Of a stretch of DNA of 64,000 bases, positions 7,532 to 16,677 are shown one piece after another. Each line of letters begins with the position of its first letter. Positions within the stretch are counted from its first letter, which is position 1. Made by a program: the position numbers and the translations under genes. The notes below the pieces were generated by a model. The model did no database searches and had not been told where the DNA came from. It worked only from the letters and a program-made list of their open reading frames with translations. This stretch comes from Occallatibacter gabretensis (GTDB taxonomy: Bacteria > Acidobacteriota > Terriglobia > Terriglobales > Acidobacteriaceae), in NCBI RefSeq assembly GCF_001449115.1, contig NZ_LAIJ01000010.1, forward strand, positions 186,001-250,000, read 5' to 3'.

Positions 7532-9157
7532 TTGAAAACGTTACTCCCCATCGAACAAGTCGCCGCCAAGCTCGACCTCACCGAAGACTTCTACGAAAAG
7601 CGCAGCCCGGTGAGCGCCAAGCTGAATCTCGACCTCCTCAAAGACCAGCGCTTTCATCGCAACGGACACTTAGTGCTGGTCACAGCCACCACACCCACAG
7701 TCTCCGGCGAAGGCAAGACCGTCACCTCCATAGGGCTCGCTCAGGGCCTGGAAAAAATCGGCAAGCGCGCCATCCTCACCTCGCGCGAACCATCTCTCGG
7801 CCCGGTCTTCGGCATGAAAGGCGGCGCAGCCGGCGGCGGAAAATCACAGGTCGAGCCTGCCGAAAAAATCAACCTCCACTTCCACGGCGACTTCCACGCC
7901 ATCACCTCCGCGCACAACCTTCTCGCCGCACTCATCGACTCGCACCTCTTCCACGGCAATGAGCTTGACCTCGACCCCAACAGCATCACATGGCCGCGCA
8001 CGCTCGACATGAATGATCGCGCCCTGCGCAACATCACCGTCAGCGTCTCCGCTCCCGATAAAAAGCAGCGCGACGGCAGCAACTGCCCCAGCGGCTTCCT
8101 CATCACAGCAGCCTCGGAGATCATGGCCATCCTCGCGCTCGCACAGAGTCGCGAAGACCTTCGCACTCGCCTGGCCCGCGTCGTCATCGGCCAGGACCGC
8201 AAAGGAAACCCCGTGCGTGCAGCGGACCTCAGTGCAACAGGCCCCATGATGGCCCTGCTCAGTGAAGCCCTGCTGCCAAATCTTGTGCAGACCACGGAAG
8301 GCACGCCTGCCACGGTCCATTGCGGTCCCTTCGCCAACATCGCGCACGGCACCAGCTCCGTCATCTCGCAAAAAATGGGAATGCAACTAGCCGATTACGT
8401 CATCAACGAAACAGGCTTCGCATCGGACCTCGGCTTTGAAAAGTACATGGACCTCGTAAGTCCACTTTCCGGCACCAAACCCTCCGCTGCCGTGCTCGTA
8501 ACAACCGTCCAAAGTGTCAGGCAACAACGTGAAGGCGACCTCGAGCGCGGCTTCGCCAACCTCGAAAAACACATCGCCATCGTGCGTAGCTTCGGACTGC
8601 CGCTGGTCGTAGCCATCAATCAATTCCCCAACGACACCGTAGCTGAGCTCGACACACTACGCACCTTCTGTCATGCACACGGCGCAGAGTTCGCGCTCTC
8701 CGAGGCATACGCGAAAGGCGCAGCAGGCGCCGTCGAGCTTGCACAAAAAGTCGTAGAAGTCATCGAAGCAAATCCAAATCCCGCGCTCACCACCACCTAC
8801 GAATCCGATGATCCGGTACTCGAAAAAATCACAAAGGTAGCGCAGAAAATCTACGGCGCAGACGCCGTCGAATTAAGCGATCGCGCCAAAGAAAGCCTCG
8901 CCCGCTTTACGCGATGGGGCTTCGGCCAACTCCCCATCTGCATCGCGAAAACCCAATACTCGCTCAGCGACGATCCCAAGCTCCTCGGCGCACCCACCGG
9001 CTGGATGCTCCACGTCACAGACATCGCACTCTCCGCCGGCGCAGGCTTCCTTGTAGTTATCTCCGGCGCTATGATGCTCATGCCCGGCCTGCCCAAACTC
9101 TCCCGCGCCCTCGCCATCGACGTAGACGAACACGGCGAAATCATCGGCATGTCATAA
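7532..9157 (+). CDS. fhs: Formate-tetrahydrofolate ligase
   Basis: 541 residues, within the 540-560 range of the family. It makes 10-formyl-tetrahydrofolate from formate, tetrahydrofolate and ATP, feeding purine and one-carbon metabolism. The ATP-binding loop is TPTVSGEGKTVTSIGLAQGL near residue 53, followed by REPSLGPVFGMKGGAAGGG. Start is TTG 7532, with AAAGGA at 7519-7524 giving 7-nt spacing. A decayed copy of its first codons lies at 6065-6157. It converges on the HxlR gene with a 29-bp gap. Threonine and glycine breakdown encoded nearby also feeds one-carbon units, so a metabolic link is plausible. Confidence 0.96.
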   Translation: MKTLLPIEQVAAKLDLTEDFYEKRSPVSAKLNLDLLKDQRFHRNGHLVLVTATTPTVSGEGKTVTSIGLAQGLEKIGKRAILTSREPSLGPVFGMKGGAAGGGKSQVEPAEKINLHFHGDFHAITSAHNLLAALIDSHLFHGNELDLDPNSITWPRTLDMNDRALRNITVSVSAPDKKQRDGSNCPSGFLITAASEIMAILALAQSREDLRTRLARVVIGQDRKGNPVRAADLSATGPMMALLSEALLPNLVQTTEGTPATVHCGPFANIAHGTSSVISQKMGMQLADYVINETGFASDLGFEKYMDLVSPLSGTKPSAAVLVTTVQSVRQQREGDLERGFANLEKHIAIVRSFGLPLVVAINQFPNDTVAELDTLRTFCHAHGAEFALSEAYAKGAAGAVELAQKVVEVIEANPNPALTTTYESDDPVLEKITKVAQKIYGADAVELSDRAKESLARFTRWGFGQLPICIAKTQYSLSDDPKLLGAPTGWMLHVTDIALSAGAGFLVVISGAMMLMPGLPKLSRALAIDVDEHGEIIGMS

Positions 9158-9186
9158 ATATTGGAATATCGTCCAAGGCAAACAAC

Positions 9187-9621
9187 CTAGCGAGAAACCC
9201 GCGCCCTGGTCCAGGGATTCTTCCGCCCATTTCCGGCGTACTTCAACCGTGCGGCCTCAAATCTCTTTACATTCGTCACTGTCCAAAGCCACATTGGGTG
9301 CAACTGCACCAGCAGCTCCTCACCCAGCTTTGTAATCTTGTACTCCACCCTCGGCGGAACCTCAGCGAAGACCTCCCGCGTGACCAGCCCGCCCCGCTCC
9401 AACTGCCGTAGAGTCTTGGTCAAAGATTTCTGGCTGATCCCTTCCACCTCTTCCATCACACGCGAAAAGCGCATCGGCGCACCGGCCCTCGCCAGCACAG
9501 ACATCGTCCACAGCGTCCACTTCTCAGAGATCTGCGTCACAATCTCCCGCACCAGCACATCCTGTTCGGCGGAAAGCTTGTCGCACATCGCGTCCGCTTT
9601 CTCCCAATCCACCTTCTTCAT
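9187..9621 (-). CDS. HxlR-family winged-helix regulator
   Basis: 144 residues from ATG 9619-9621, chosen for the GGAGG sequence just upstream; the longer frame adds nine residues across that site. A single winged-helix domain has the HxlR signatures ISEKWTLWTMSVL, RFSRVMEEVEGISQKSLTKT and LRQLERGGLVTREVFAEVPP, then VEYKITKLG. The single N-terminal Cys22 (or Cys13 in the short form) could be redox-sensing as in HypR/YodB types, but that is inference. It is divergent from an SDR gene, its likely target. Confidence 0.92.
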   Translation of the reverse strand: MKKVDWEKADAMCDKLSAEQDVLVREIVTQISEKWTLWTMSVLARAGAPMRFSRVMEEVEGISQKSLTKTLRQLERGGLVTREVFAEVPPRVEYKITKLGEELLVQLHPMWLWTVTNVKRFEAARLKYAGNGRKNPWTRARVSR

Positions 9622-9623
9622 AG

Positions 9624-9637
9624 TTACCTCCAGGTAA
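9624..9637. promoter_or_regulatory. Candidate HxlR operator palindrome
   Basis: Perfect inverted repeat TTACCT-CC-AGGTAA overlapping the ribosome-binding site of the HxlR gene and lying in the 74-bp divergent region before the SDR gene. HxlR regulators bind as dimers to palindromes and usually control themselves and the divergent gene, so this is a natural candidate site. Confidence 0.5.
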
Positions 9638-9695
9638 GTACACGCCATTCAGGTGCCTTATTGCCAATGGATACTGAATCAACCATACTCTTCCT

Positions 9696-10643
9696 ATGTC
9701 AGAGCAAACGAAACAATGGACAGCCAATCTCATTCCGTCGCAATCAGGCCGCCGTGTAGTGATTACCGGAGCAAACTCCGGCATCGGCTTTGAAACTGCC
9801 CTTGAGCTAGCCCGCAAAGGCGCTGAAATCATCCTTCCTGCTCGCTCCCTGGCGAAAGCGAATGACGCCATCAACCGCATCCGCAAAGAAATTCCGTCAG
9901 CCAGCCTCGTTCCCGCTGTCTTGGACCTAGCCTCGCAGGCCAGTGTGCGCGAGTTCGCTTCCTGGTTTTCCGCGCAGTACCCCGGCCCATCCATCGATCT
10001 GCTCATCAACAACGCCGGTGTGATGGCCATCCCCAAACGTGAATTAACGGTGGATGGCTTCGAGCGCCAATTCGCCACTAACTTCCTCGGCCCCTTCGCC
10101 CTCACCGCTTTGCTCTATCCACACATGCGGCAGCAGCAAGGCAACCGCATCGTCATCGTATCGAGTTCGATTACAAAGTTTGCGAAGATCGATTTCGCCA
10201 ATCTGCAGAGCGAGCACCGTTACAGCCCCATGGCGCAGGCGTATGCCCAATCCAAACTGGCCGACTCGCTGTTTGCGCTTGAGCTTCATCGCCGAATGGC
10301 GAAGGCCGGCTCGCCCGTCATCGTCACATCGGCACATCCCGGCTACGCCATCACAAACCTGCAGACCAGCGGCCCTGGAACTGGCCTCTCTCCATTCCAA
10401 ATCGTTGCAGCGATCTTGAAACCGTTTGCTTCACAGGATGCGGCTCACGGCGCTCTGCCAACTTTATTTGCAGCCGTAGCTCCCCAGGCCGCCTCTGGCG
10501 ATTACTACGGTCCCGATGGATTTTCCGAGCTGAAAGGTTATCCAAAACTCGTCCCGATACCATCCGCCGCACAGGACCCGAAGGACGCAGAACGCCTCTG
10601 GCGTGAAGCCGAGACCCTGACAGGGATCACCTTCCGCCCCTGA
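9696..10643 (+). CDS. Short-chain dehydrogenase/reductase
   Basis: 315 residues, retinol-dehydrogenase-like SDR. The cofactor loop is TGANSGIGFE (25-34), NNAG is at 105-108, catalytic Ser is in IVIVSSS (about 156) and Tyr183 and Lys187 form YAQSK. The 35-residue C-terminal extension is usual in this subgroup. It would reduce or oxidise a carbonyl/alcohol with NAD(P)(H); substrate unknown. Divergent from the HxlR gene, which probably regulates it in response to an electrophile or redox signal (inference from the pairing, common in bacteria). Confidence 0.9.
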   Translation: MSEQTKQWTANLIPSQSGRRVVITGANSGIGFETALELARKGAEIILPARSLAKANDAINRIRKEIPSASLVPAVLDLASQASVREFASWFSAQYPGPSIDLLINNAGVMAIPKRELTVDGFERQFATNFLGPFALTALLYPHMRQQQGNRIVIVSSSITKFAKIDFANLQSEHRYSPMAQAYAQSKLADSLFALELHRRMAKAGSPVIVTSAHPGYAITNLQTSGPGTGLSPFQIVAAILKPFASQDAAHGALPTLFAAVAPQAASGDYYGPDGFSELKGYPKLVPIPSAAQDPKDAERLWREAETLTGITFRP

Positions 10644-10704
10644 AAGGAGTGTCCGCAGAACGAGCAGCGAATTTCCAGCGATACACTCAAAGCGAGGAAA
10701 ATCG

Positions 10705-11517
10705 ATGCTCCAACCTCCACCGGAAAACCCCTGCCTTGCTCATCCCAAACCGCTCGCCGAAAAAACCGCGCTAGTTACAGGAGCCGCCCAGGGCGTAGGG
10801 AAGGGAATCGCTCTCGCCTTAGCGCAGGCAGGCTGCACTGTCGCCATCAACGACAAGGAAGAATCCCCACTCACAGATCAAGTCGTCAGCGAAATCCGCA
10901 GCCTCGGCTCAAATGCTTTCGTAGTACCAGCAGACATCCGCTCCAGCACAAGCATCCAAAGCCTCTTCGATCATCTCGCACAAAAAATTACTAAGCTCGA
11001 CATCCTCGTCAACAACGCCGGAACCCAAACATGGGCCCCATTCCTCGAACTCGAAGAAAGCGCCTGGGACCGCGACATCGACACCAACCTCAAGGGAACA
11101 TTTCTCTGCACACAAGCCGCCGCCCGCTGGATGAAAACCACCGGCGGAGGTACCATCATCAACATCGGCTCCGGCAGCAGCAAGCTCCCATTCCCACGCC
11201 TCGTCTCCTACAGCGTGAGCAAAGCCGGTATCGCGGCACTCACAACCATCGCCGCCACCGAACTGGGCAGATACGGTATCCGCGTCAACTGCATCGCCCC
11301 GGGAGCCATCCTCACCGAGCGCACAGCCCAGGAAGACCCGCACTATGAGGGCATCTGGGCAACAGAAGCCCCACTGGGCCGCGTCGGCATGCCCAAAGAT
11401 GTCGGGGACGCAGTCGTCTTCCTGGCATCGGATCAGGCATCCTTCATCAGCGGCCAGACAATCTGGGTAGATGGCGCCGCATTCTCAAAACCCAACTGGC
11501 CCTACAAGCTGGACTGA
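10705..11517 (+). CDS. SDR-family oxidoreductase (FabG/glucose-1-dehydrogenase-like)
   Basis: 270 residues, classical SDR. TGAAQGVGKGIA (25-36) binds the cofactor, NNAG is at 103-106, a Ser lies in NIGSGSS (about 156) and Tyr169/Lys173 form the YSVSK motif. The C-terminal block FLASDQASFISGQTIWVDGA is typical of FabG and glucose 1-dehydrogenase relatives. It lies 61 bp after the previous SDR on the same strand and may be co-transcribed. The substrate is not predictable. It converges with the DUF4157 gene. Confidence 0.88.
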   Translation: MLQPPPENPCLAHPKPLAEKTALVTGAAQGVGKGIALALAQAGCTVAINDKEESPLTDQVVSEIRSLGSNAFVVPADIRSSTSIQSLFDHLAQKITKLDILVNNAGTQTWAPFLELEESAWDRDIDTNLKGTFLCTQAAARWMKTTGGGTIINIGSGSSKLPFPRLVSYSVSKAGIAALTTIAATELGRYGIRVNCIAPGAILTERTAQEDPHYEGIWATEAPLGRVGMPKDVGDAVVFLASDQASFISGQTIWVDGAAFSKPNWPYKLD

Positions 11518-11539
11518 ATCGCGCAGCCGCCCCAACCCA

Positions 11540-13555
11540 CTACGTCCCAAGCAAAATAGCTTTCACCGCATCGGAATAAGCCTGCAACTCAATCTTGCGA
11601 TCCGCCTGGCTTATATCGTCTGTCTTGCCCGCGTAATCATCGGTATTAAAATTCAGAGCCGCCTCCACCGTAAACACTGACATTCCCCGGGCCGACGCGT
11701 AATCGCCCAGGGAAGTCCCGCCGGGTGTGGTGCCGCTCCACTTAGGATGGTCGATTGCTCCAGTCGAGCCAACATTTCCTGCAATCGAAGGATGAGCCTG
11801 GCGTCCTGCCATGTTCGCATCGCGTTGCTTCTTGCCTTCATCCTCCCGGTCCATTGGGCGTTTTTCGCGTCCCTTGATTCCGGTCGTGGCTGCATCAATT
11901 TGTTTCGCTGTGTTGAGTGAGAGATCGCGGTCGGTGTCGCTGTCCTGTCCTGTCCTCTTCACCACTTCCTGCTGATACAGGCTCTCTTCCAGCTTCTTCA
12001 GTTGGTCTTGGGCATCAGGCGCCTTCTGCTGATCAGCCGTCATCTGCGATGGAGCATTCGCATGTGCCCAGTCCCTGGCCGCCTTATCCTCGTCCGGACG
12101 CAGCTTCCTGGGATCGTAGAAAGCCCCCGCCGCGCCCGAATGCTTGGTTCCGTGAAGGGTGATGATCCTCTCCGGCTTGAATTTCTCCATCAACTGCATC
12201 AGCAGTTGATTCTCTTGCAAAATCTCCCGTGTGCGGTTGCCGCGGTCGTCGGTGGTCGCGTCCACCGCCGTGCCCTTTCCCGCCTTCTTCGCAGCGTCCA
12301 GGTCTTCTGACGTCGGTGGAAAGTTCCGGTTCGTGGGAGTGGCATCCTTGCCGGACCCATTTTCCCGGTTCCCGCTCGCGGCATTATCAGGAAACATCGA
12401 CGGAACAATAATCGCGCTCATAACCGCGGGTGGGCCCTTCGTAAGGTCGGCAATCAGATCGCGAGCAATCTCCATCCCCTGCCGTTCCGATCCATGCACG
12501 CCCGCAATCACCAGCGCACGCCGGTCAGTCTTACCTCGAAAGAAGAACGCTTCAATCGGCCGCTGCACGGCCCTTTCCCTCGTCTTCTCCCGGACCACCT
12601 CTTTGACCTTGCCCTTGACTTTTACCTTGACCGTTTCTTTGTACTTCTCCTTGACCTTTGGACCAAATTCTCCGCTGGTCCTTCCCAGCTCGCGCTTCCG
12701 GATCCGCTGCGCCAGCCACAGATCGTCAGGCTTGGTCGCCAACTCCTTGGCAATCATGGCATCGAGATCAGCATCCTGCGACGCATTCTGCACATCCGCC
12801 TGTCCCAGCCGGGCCAGCAGCGTTTCAATCTTGGGGTCGGCATCCCAGTCTTTCTTCACCTGATCTGAAAGCGGACTGCGCTGCACCAGCGAACGTCCCG
12901 CCCCCTGCTGCACCACATGCGCCAGCTCGTGGCCCAGCAGCCTCGCTCCCTTCGCTTTGCCGGGCAAATACTCATTCGCTCCAAACACAATCTCGCGTCC
13001 GTACGTGTAGGCACGCGCCCCAAGCCCACGCGCAGACTCAGCCGCATCCGGCCCGTCATGTACGCGAACGTCGCCAAAACTGTATTGGAACTGCTTTTCA
13101 AAAAGTCCACGCACCGGCGCAGGCAGCGGAGAGCCTCGCCCTCGAAACGAATCGGGACCAGGCCCAGCCAAATCATGTTCCAGCGGCTTGGCCGCCGCGT
13201 TCGCGCGCAGCCTCGGTTGCATGCTTCGGATCTGCGGCACAGAACCGTCTGAGAAGCCCGGTTCAGCAACACGCAAAGCCTGCTCTACAGCACGATCCGC
13301 CTCGTGTTCCATCGGATCATTGGCAGCGCCAATCTTAAGCTTCGCCTGAGTCGGCAAGGAATCACCCGAGCCGGGAGAAAAGAGCGGGATCTTGCCAAAA
13401 TCCAACCCCTGTCCCGCACCGTGTCCGCCCGCGTCAGCCTTCTCTTGCTGCGCATCGCGATGCTCAGACAAGCCCGATCCGCCCAACCCGACAGCCGCCG
13501 ACGGCTTGAATGTGTTTGCCCTCGATTTTGATCTTGTGACAGGCGGAACGAACAT
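11540..13555 (-). CDS. DUF4157 (eCIS core domain) protein fused to an M14-like metallopeptidase
   Basis: 671 residues. Residues 60-225 match DUF4157: KIGAANDPMEHEADRAVEQA, then RVHDGPDAAESARGLGARAY, IVFGANEY and a zincin-like HELAH at 209-213 followed by VVQQG. Residues 300-333 are a Lys/Val-rich linker. Residues 340-671 look like an M14 carboxypeptidase or aspartoacylase-type domain: HGSE (His354, Glu357) and His468 (ITLHGT) as zinc ligands, NRNFP at 409-413 and a candidate catalytic Glu631 in VFTVEAAL. No signal peptide is visible. DUF4157 proteins are known as cargo or accessory proteins of extracellular contractile injection systems, but no sheath, tube or spike genes are in this window. 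The C-terminal domain could be an effector acting on peptidoglycan or acyl-amino acids; this is inference. Confidence 0.85.
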   Translation of the reverse strand: MFVPPVTRSKSRANTFKPSAAVGLGGSGLSEHRDAQQEKADAGGHGAGQGLDFGKIPLFSPGSGDSLPTQAKLKIGAANDPMEHEADRAVEQALRVAEPGFSDGSVPQIRSMQPRLRANAAAKPLEHDLAGPGPDSFRGRGSPLPAPVRGLFEKQFQYSFGDVRVHDGPDAAESARGLGARAYTYGREIVFGANEYLPGKAKGARLLGHELAHVVQQGAGRSLVQRSPLSDQVKKDWDADPKIETLLARLGQADVQNASQDADLDAMIAKELATKPDDLWLAQRIRKRELGRTSGEFGPKVKEKYKETVKVKVKGKVKEVVREKTRERAVQRPIEAFFFRGKTDRRALVIAGVHGSERQGMEIARDLIADLTKGPPAVMSAIIVPSMFPDNAASGNRENGSGKDATPTNRNFPPTSEDLDAAKKAGKGTAVDATTDDRGNRTREILQENQLLMQLMEKFKPERIITLHGTKHSGAAGAFYDPRKLRPDEDKAARDWAHANAPSQMTADQQKAPDAQDQLKKLEESLYQQEVVKRTGQDSDTDRDLSLNTAKQIDAATTGIKGREKRPMDREDEGKKQRDANMAGRQAHPSIAGNVGSTGAIDHPKWSGTTPGGTSLGDYASARGMSVFTVEAALNFNTDDYAGKTDDISQADRKIELQAYSDAVKAILLGT

Positions 13556-13635
13556 TCAGCACCCTGATTTGTAAACTCATCCACATTCCCGCAACACGCA
13601 GGAATAGGCCACATGCCGATCTATAGCGCTAAATG

Positions 13636-13977
13636 CTATGCCATCCCGCAATGAATCACAAGCAGCGAACCACGCAGACACTTGCCGGATTCTTCGGCGA
13701 ACTTTCGATCGGCCTTTTCGAACAAACCACCTGATATTTGTCTTGTGCGTTCGCATGGTCGTCCCGTTTCATCTCCTGGTTCATCAAACTGTGATGCCGG
13801 CTCAATTCCGTTCCCATTGCCTGACCAGGACGAAGGAAAGCCAGACGTTTGCATTAGCTTGCGGAGCTCGTCCGGGTAGTAAAAACAGATTGGAATCACG
13901 TCCGATGAAATGATGCGTCGCGCGCCAGGCCCATTCATAACATCGAACTTCGTTCGCGCTTCAATCCCATCTCTCAT
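13636..13977 (-). pseudogene. Possible remnant of a methyltransferase C-terminus
   Basis: A 113-codon frame from ATG 13975-13977. The part ICFYYPDELRKLMQTSGF resembles the end of class I SAM-dependent methyltransferases (a Tyr-x-pro-Glu-Leu-x-x-Leu helix and a Gly-Phe turn), but no SAM-binding region precedes it and the downstream part looks random. It may be a decayed fragment or a chance frame. The 470 bp between the DUF4157 gene and the amidohydrolase hold nothing else I can support. Confidence 0.25.
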
Positions 13978-14029
13978 TAATAATTTTGAGATCACTCTCG
14001 TGAGATCATCGCAAAGAGAGTGAACCCAA

Positions 14030-15700
14030 ATGAAGCAGCTCACCACGAAAAACCTGATCGCATTCTTGTCTCTTGCCGTTCTCTGCAATCTCGTTCTCTG
14101 CAGTCTCGCGCCCGCACAAGAGACAAAACCAGACACGGTACTGCTCAACGGAAAGTTTTTTACCGGAGTAGCATCGCAACCTTACGTGCAGGCAGTGGCC
14201 ATCCGTGGTGAGCGAATCATGGCCACCGGCGATACAAAAACAATCCAGGCTTTGGCCGGCCCAAACACGGTTGCGATTGACCTCCACGGCAGCACTGCCA
14301 TTCCGGGCATCAACGACGCTCATCATCATTTCAGCCTCGGACCGGCCGAGGTCGACGTCGATTTCCAGACGCTGGACCCGTCATGGGAGCAGGTGAAGAA
14401 CGGCATCGTAGCCGCCATCGCTAAAAACCCTCCCAACAGCCTGATCGCGGTGACCATTGGCTTCCAGGTCTTCGGAGATACTTCAGTAGACCGGGATGCC
14501 CTGGATAAAATCGCGCCGAACAATCCAGTGACGCTCGGCACATTCACCGGCCACGCGATGATTCTCAACTCGGCCGCTCTGCGCTTCTATAACGTCTCCG
14601 AAACTCAGCCTGACCCGCTCGGCGGTCGCCTCGAGCGTGACGCCAAAGGCCGGCTCACCGGCACCATCCGCGAATACGCCCTCATGAATATGTCGCGTGC
14701 TGCGGCCGATCGCATTCCAGATAGCGAAGCAATCGTTCAACTCCGGCAGCAGCTTGAGGATGAAGCAAAGTACGGCGTCACCTCCATCCAGGAGCTGTCG
14801 GTAGCGATGCCTCCAGCCCGCGCCGTCTCGCTTCTCAAGGCCGTGCCCACGCAGATCCGCGTTCGCATCGTGCGCATGCCCGGCACCACCCCAGCGGGCA
14901 GAGACGTTGCCGAAGGCAAGAGAATGCCAGCCCATCCCGCAAGCCTGATCACCGTGAGCGGCTCGAAATGGCTGGCCGATGGTGTTGGAGTCGAAGGCAC
15001 CCTCACACCCAGGGGAGCCTGGAAACTTCCTGCCAAACCGCCGTTTGACTCCCTCATGGCTGACCTGCCGCTCCAATTTCCCGAAGCCGAGTATCGCACC
15101 ATGCTGCAGGAAACCATCGATAACAACGACCAGTTGTTGCTTCATATCTCCGGCAATCGATCGGCCCAGACCGTGCTCGACGCCATCGACGCGACCGGCG
15201 GAAAAAGCATCTGGGACGGCCGCCGCCTCTGCTTCGAACATGGAGACGGAATCTTCCCCGACCAGTTCGCGCGCATCAAGCAGGACGGCATCATCGTGGT
15301 GCAAAACCCCATCCATCTAGCCCCCATCGTGCCGCCGGGCGTGGTGGCGTTTGAGAAAGCTCAACCTTTAAAGTCGCTGCTGGAAGCAGGCATCCCATTG
15401 GCCTTCGGCTCCGATGCGCCGGTCAACCCCTACCTCGACATCATGTTCGCCACCAATCCCGGCAACCGGCCCTCGGAAGCAATCACTCGTGAGCAGGCCG
15501 TCATCGCCTACACGCGCACATCGGCATACGCTGAGTTCGCGGAAAAAGAAAAAGGCACTCTGGAACCGGGCAAATTCGCAGACATCGCCGTCCTCTCGCA
15601 GGACATATTCACCGTGCCGGCGCCTGACCTGCCAAAGACACTATCGGTGCTGACAATGGTAGGCGGAAAAGTCGTGTACAAAGCCCCGGATCCAAAGTGA
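14030..15700 (+). CDS. Exported amidohydrolase (YtcJ-like, Amidohydro_3)
   Basis: 556 residues. A signal peptide (about 1-28, ending LAPAQE) is followed by the small beta-domain strand KPDTVLLNGKFFTG and a TIM-barrel amidohydrolase with the metal motif GINDAHHHFS near residue 93. Further elements are GSKWLADGVGVEG, the FEHGDG segment and FGSDAPVNPYLDIMF, then the closing strand GTLEPGKFADIAVLSQDIF. The metal-dependent hydrolase would act outside the cytoplasm on an amide or similar bond; substrate unknown. AGAGAG-like sequence lies about 10 nt before the ATG. It is single with no obvious operon. Confidence 0.9.
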   Translation: MKQLTTKNLIAFLSLAVLCNLVLCSLAPAQETKPDTVLLNGKFFTGVASQPYVQAVAIRGERIMATGDTKTIQALAGPNTVAIDLHGSTAIPGINDAHHHFSLGPAEVDVDFQTLDPSWEQVKNGIVAAIAKNPPNSLIAVTIGFQVFGDTSVDRDALDKIAPNNPVTLGTFTGHAMILNSAALRFYNVSETQPDPLGGRLERDAKGRLTGTIREYALMNMSRAAADRIPDSEAIVQLRQQLEDEAKYGVTSIQELSVAMPPARAVSLLKAVPTQIRVRIVRMPGTTPAGRDVAEGKRMPAHPASLITVSGSKWLADGVGVEGTLTPRGAWKLPAKPPFDSLMADLPLQFPEAEYRTMLQETIDNNDQLLLHISGNRSAQTVLDAIDATGGKSIWDGRRLCFEHGDGIFPDQFARIKQDGIIVVQNPIHLAPIVPPGVVAFEKAQPLKSLLEAGIPLAFGSDAPVNPYLDIMFATNPGNRPSEAITREQAVIAYTRTSAYAEFAEKEKGTLEPGKFADIAVLSQDIFTVPAPDLPKTLSVLTMVGGKVVYKAPDPK

Positions 15701-15732
15701 GAAGGGCTTCTATCGTCGAGCGCAACAAGTTT

Positions 15733-16677
15733 TTATCTCTGCGTTGAGGCCGTTTTCGGCCCAGTCTGGATCGACGAACGAAGCTGTTTTGCAACATGGT
15801 TTGCAATGTCATCCTGAACCATCAGTATGTCCGTGAATGCGCGGTCGTATGTCTCGGCCCACACCACAAATCCGTTATCGGCACGAGTGAGACGCACGGC
15901 CACTCGTACCGTCGCGCCTGACTTGCGCACACTGCCGTCCAGCAGATACGCCACGCCTAAAGCTCTCGCGATATCTCCAACAGGCAGTTGTTTGTCTCTG
16001 TAATAAAAGGAAGATGTAGGAGACGGAACGTGCAGATTTGGAATTTTGCTTAGCTTATCGATCAGCTCTTCGGTCATGCCATCCGCAAATTCGCCCTCTT
16101 TCATGCCCTGAGTCAGATCAAGGAACGGTAACACTGCCACGGACTCCTGCGATGCCGCACCTGTTGCGGGAACAGGGGATGGCGATCCGGCCCGGTTGTG
16201 CCACAGAAAGCCCAGGCCCGTGACACTGGCCAGCAGAAGCACAGCAACCACAACACCGGCCCGGTAGAAATCGGCCCCCTGAAAGAGTGGTCTTTTGGAG
16301 ATCACCGGTTTTTGGTCAGGCTTTATCTCCTCCGCCAGCTTGGCCTCATCGCTGGTGCAGGACCCAACCGCCGCTACAAGCTGGTATCCCAGCCTGGGCA
16401 CCGTGGCAATGTAGGTGGGCTGCCTGGAGTCGTCGCCGAGTTGGCGGCGTAGTCCTGCGATTGCCTGGTAGACGGAATCCTGCGAGACGGCAACTTCAGG
16501 CCACACTTCGCCAAGCACATCCTCAATACTGACCACCTCACCGGGACGGGACGCAAGGTACAGCAGCAGGCGCAGGCTGCGTATCTCAAGCCTGACGGTC
16601 TCTTCATTTCGCTGCAGTTGCCCGGAAGCTGGGTTCAGACACCATTCGCCGATACGGAGCATTGTCGGATGTCCCAT
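15733..16677 (-). CDS. CadC-like membrane regulator with TolB-like C-terminal domain
   Basis: 314 residues. Residues 1-105 are an OmpR/CadC-type winged helix (LEIRSLRLLLYLASRPGEVV, VSQDSVYQAIAGLRRQLGDD, YIATVPRLGYQL). One transmembrane helix spans about 140-159. Residues 178-300 match the TolB N-terminal-like domain seen in acidobacterial and rhizobial regulators (VAVLPFLDLTQGMKEGEFAD, GMTEELIDKLSKI, YLLDGSVRKSGATVRVAVRL). The layout suggests a one-component regulator that senses outside the membrane and binds DNA directly. Its target is unknown; it is divergent from small membrane genes at 16.8 kb. Confidence 0.87.
   Translation of the reverse strand: MGHPTMLRIGEWCLNPASGQLQRNEETVRLEIRSLRLLLYLASRPGEVVSIEDVLGEVWPEVAVSQDSVYQAIAGLRRQLGDDSRQPTYIATVPRLGYQLVAAVGSCTSDEAKLAEEIKPDQKPVISKRPLFQGADFYRAGVVVAVLLLASVTGLGFLWHNRAGSPSPVPATGAASQESVAVLPFLDLTQGMKEGEFADGMTEELIDKLSKIPNLHVPSPTSSFYYRDKQLPVGDIARALGVAYLLDGSVRKSGATVRVAVRLTRADNGFVVWAETYDRAFTDILMVQDDIANHVAKQLRSSIQTGPKTASTQR

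Noticed and set aside
15800..15820. TGTCATCCTGA resembling the dispersed repeat
   Set aside because: Lies inside the coding sequence of the CadC-like gene and lacks the rest of the repeat; chance match.
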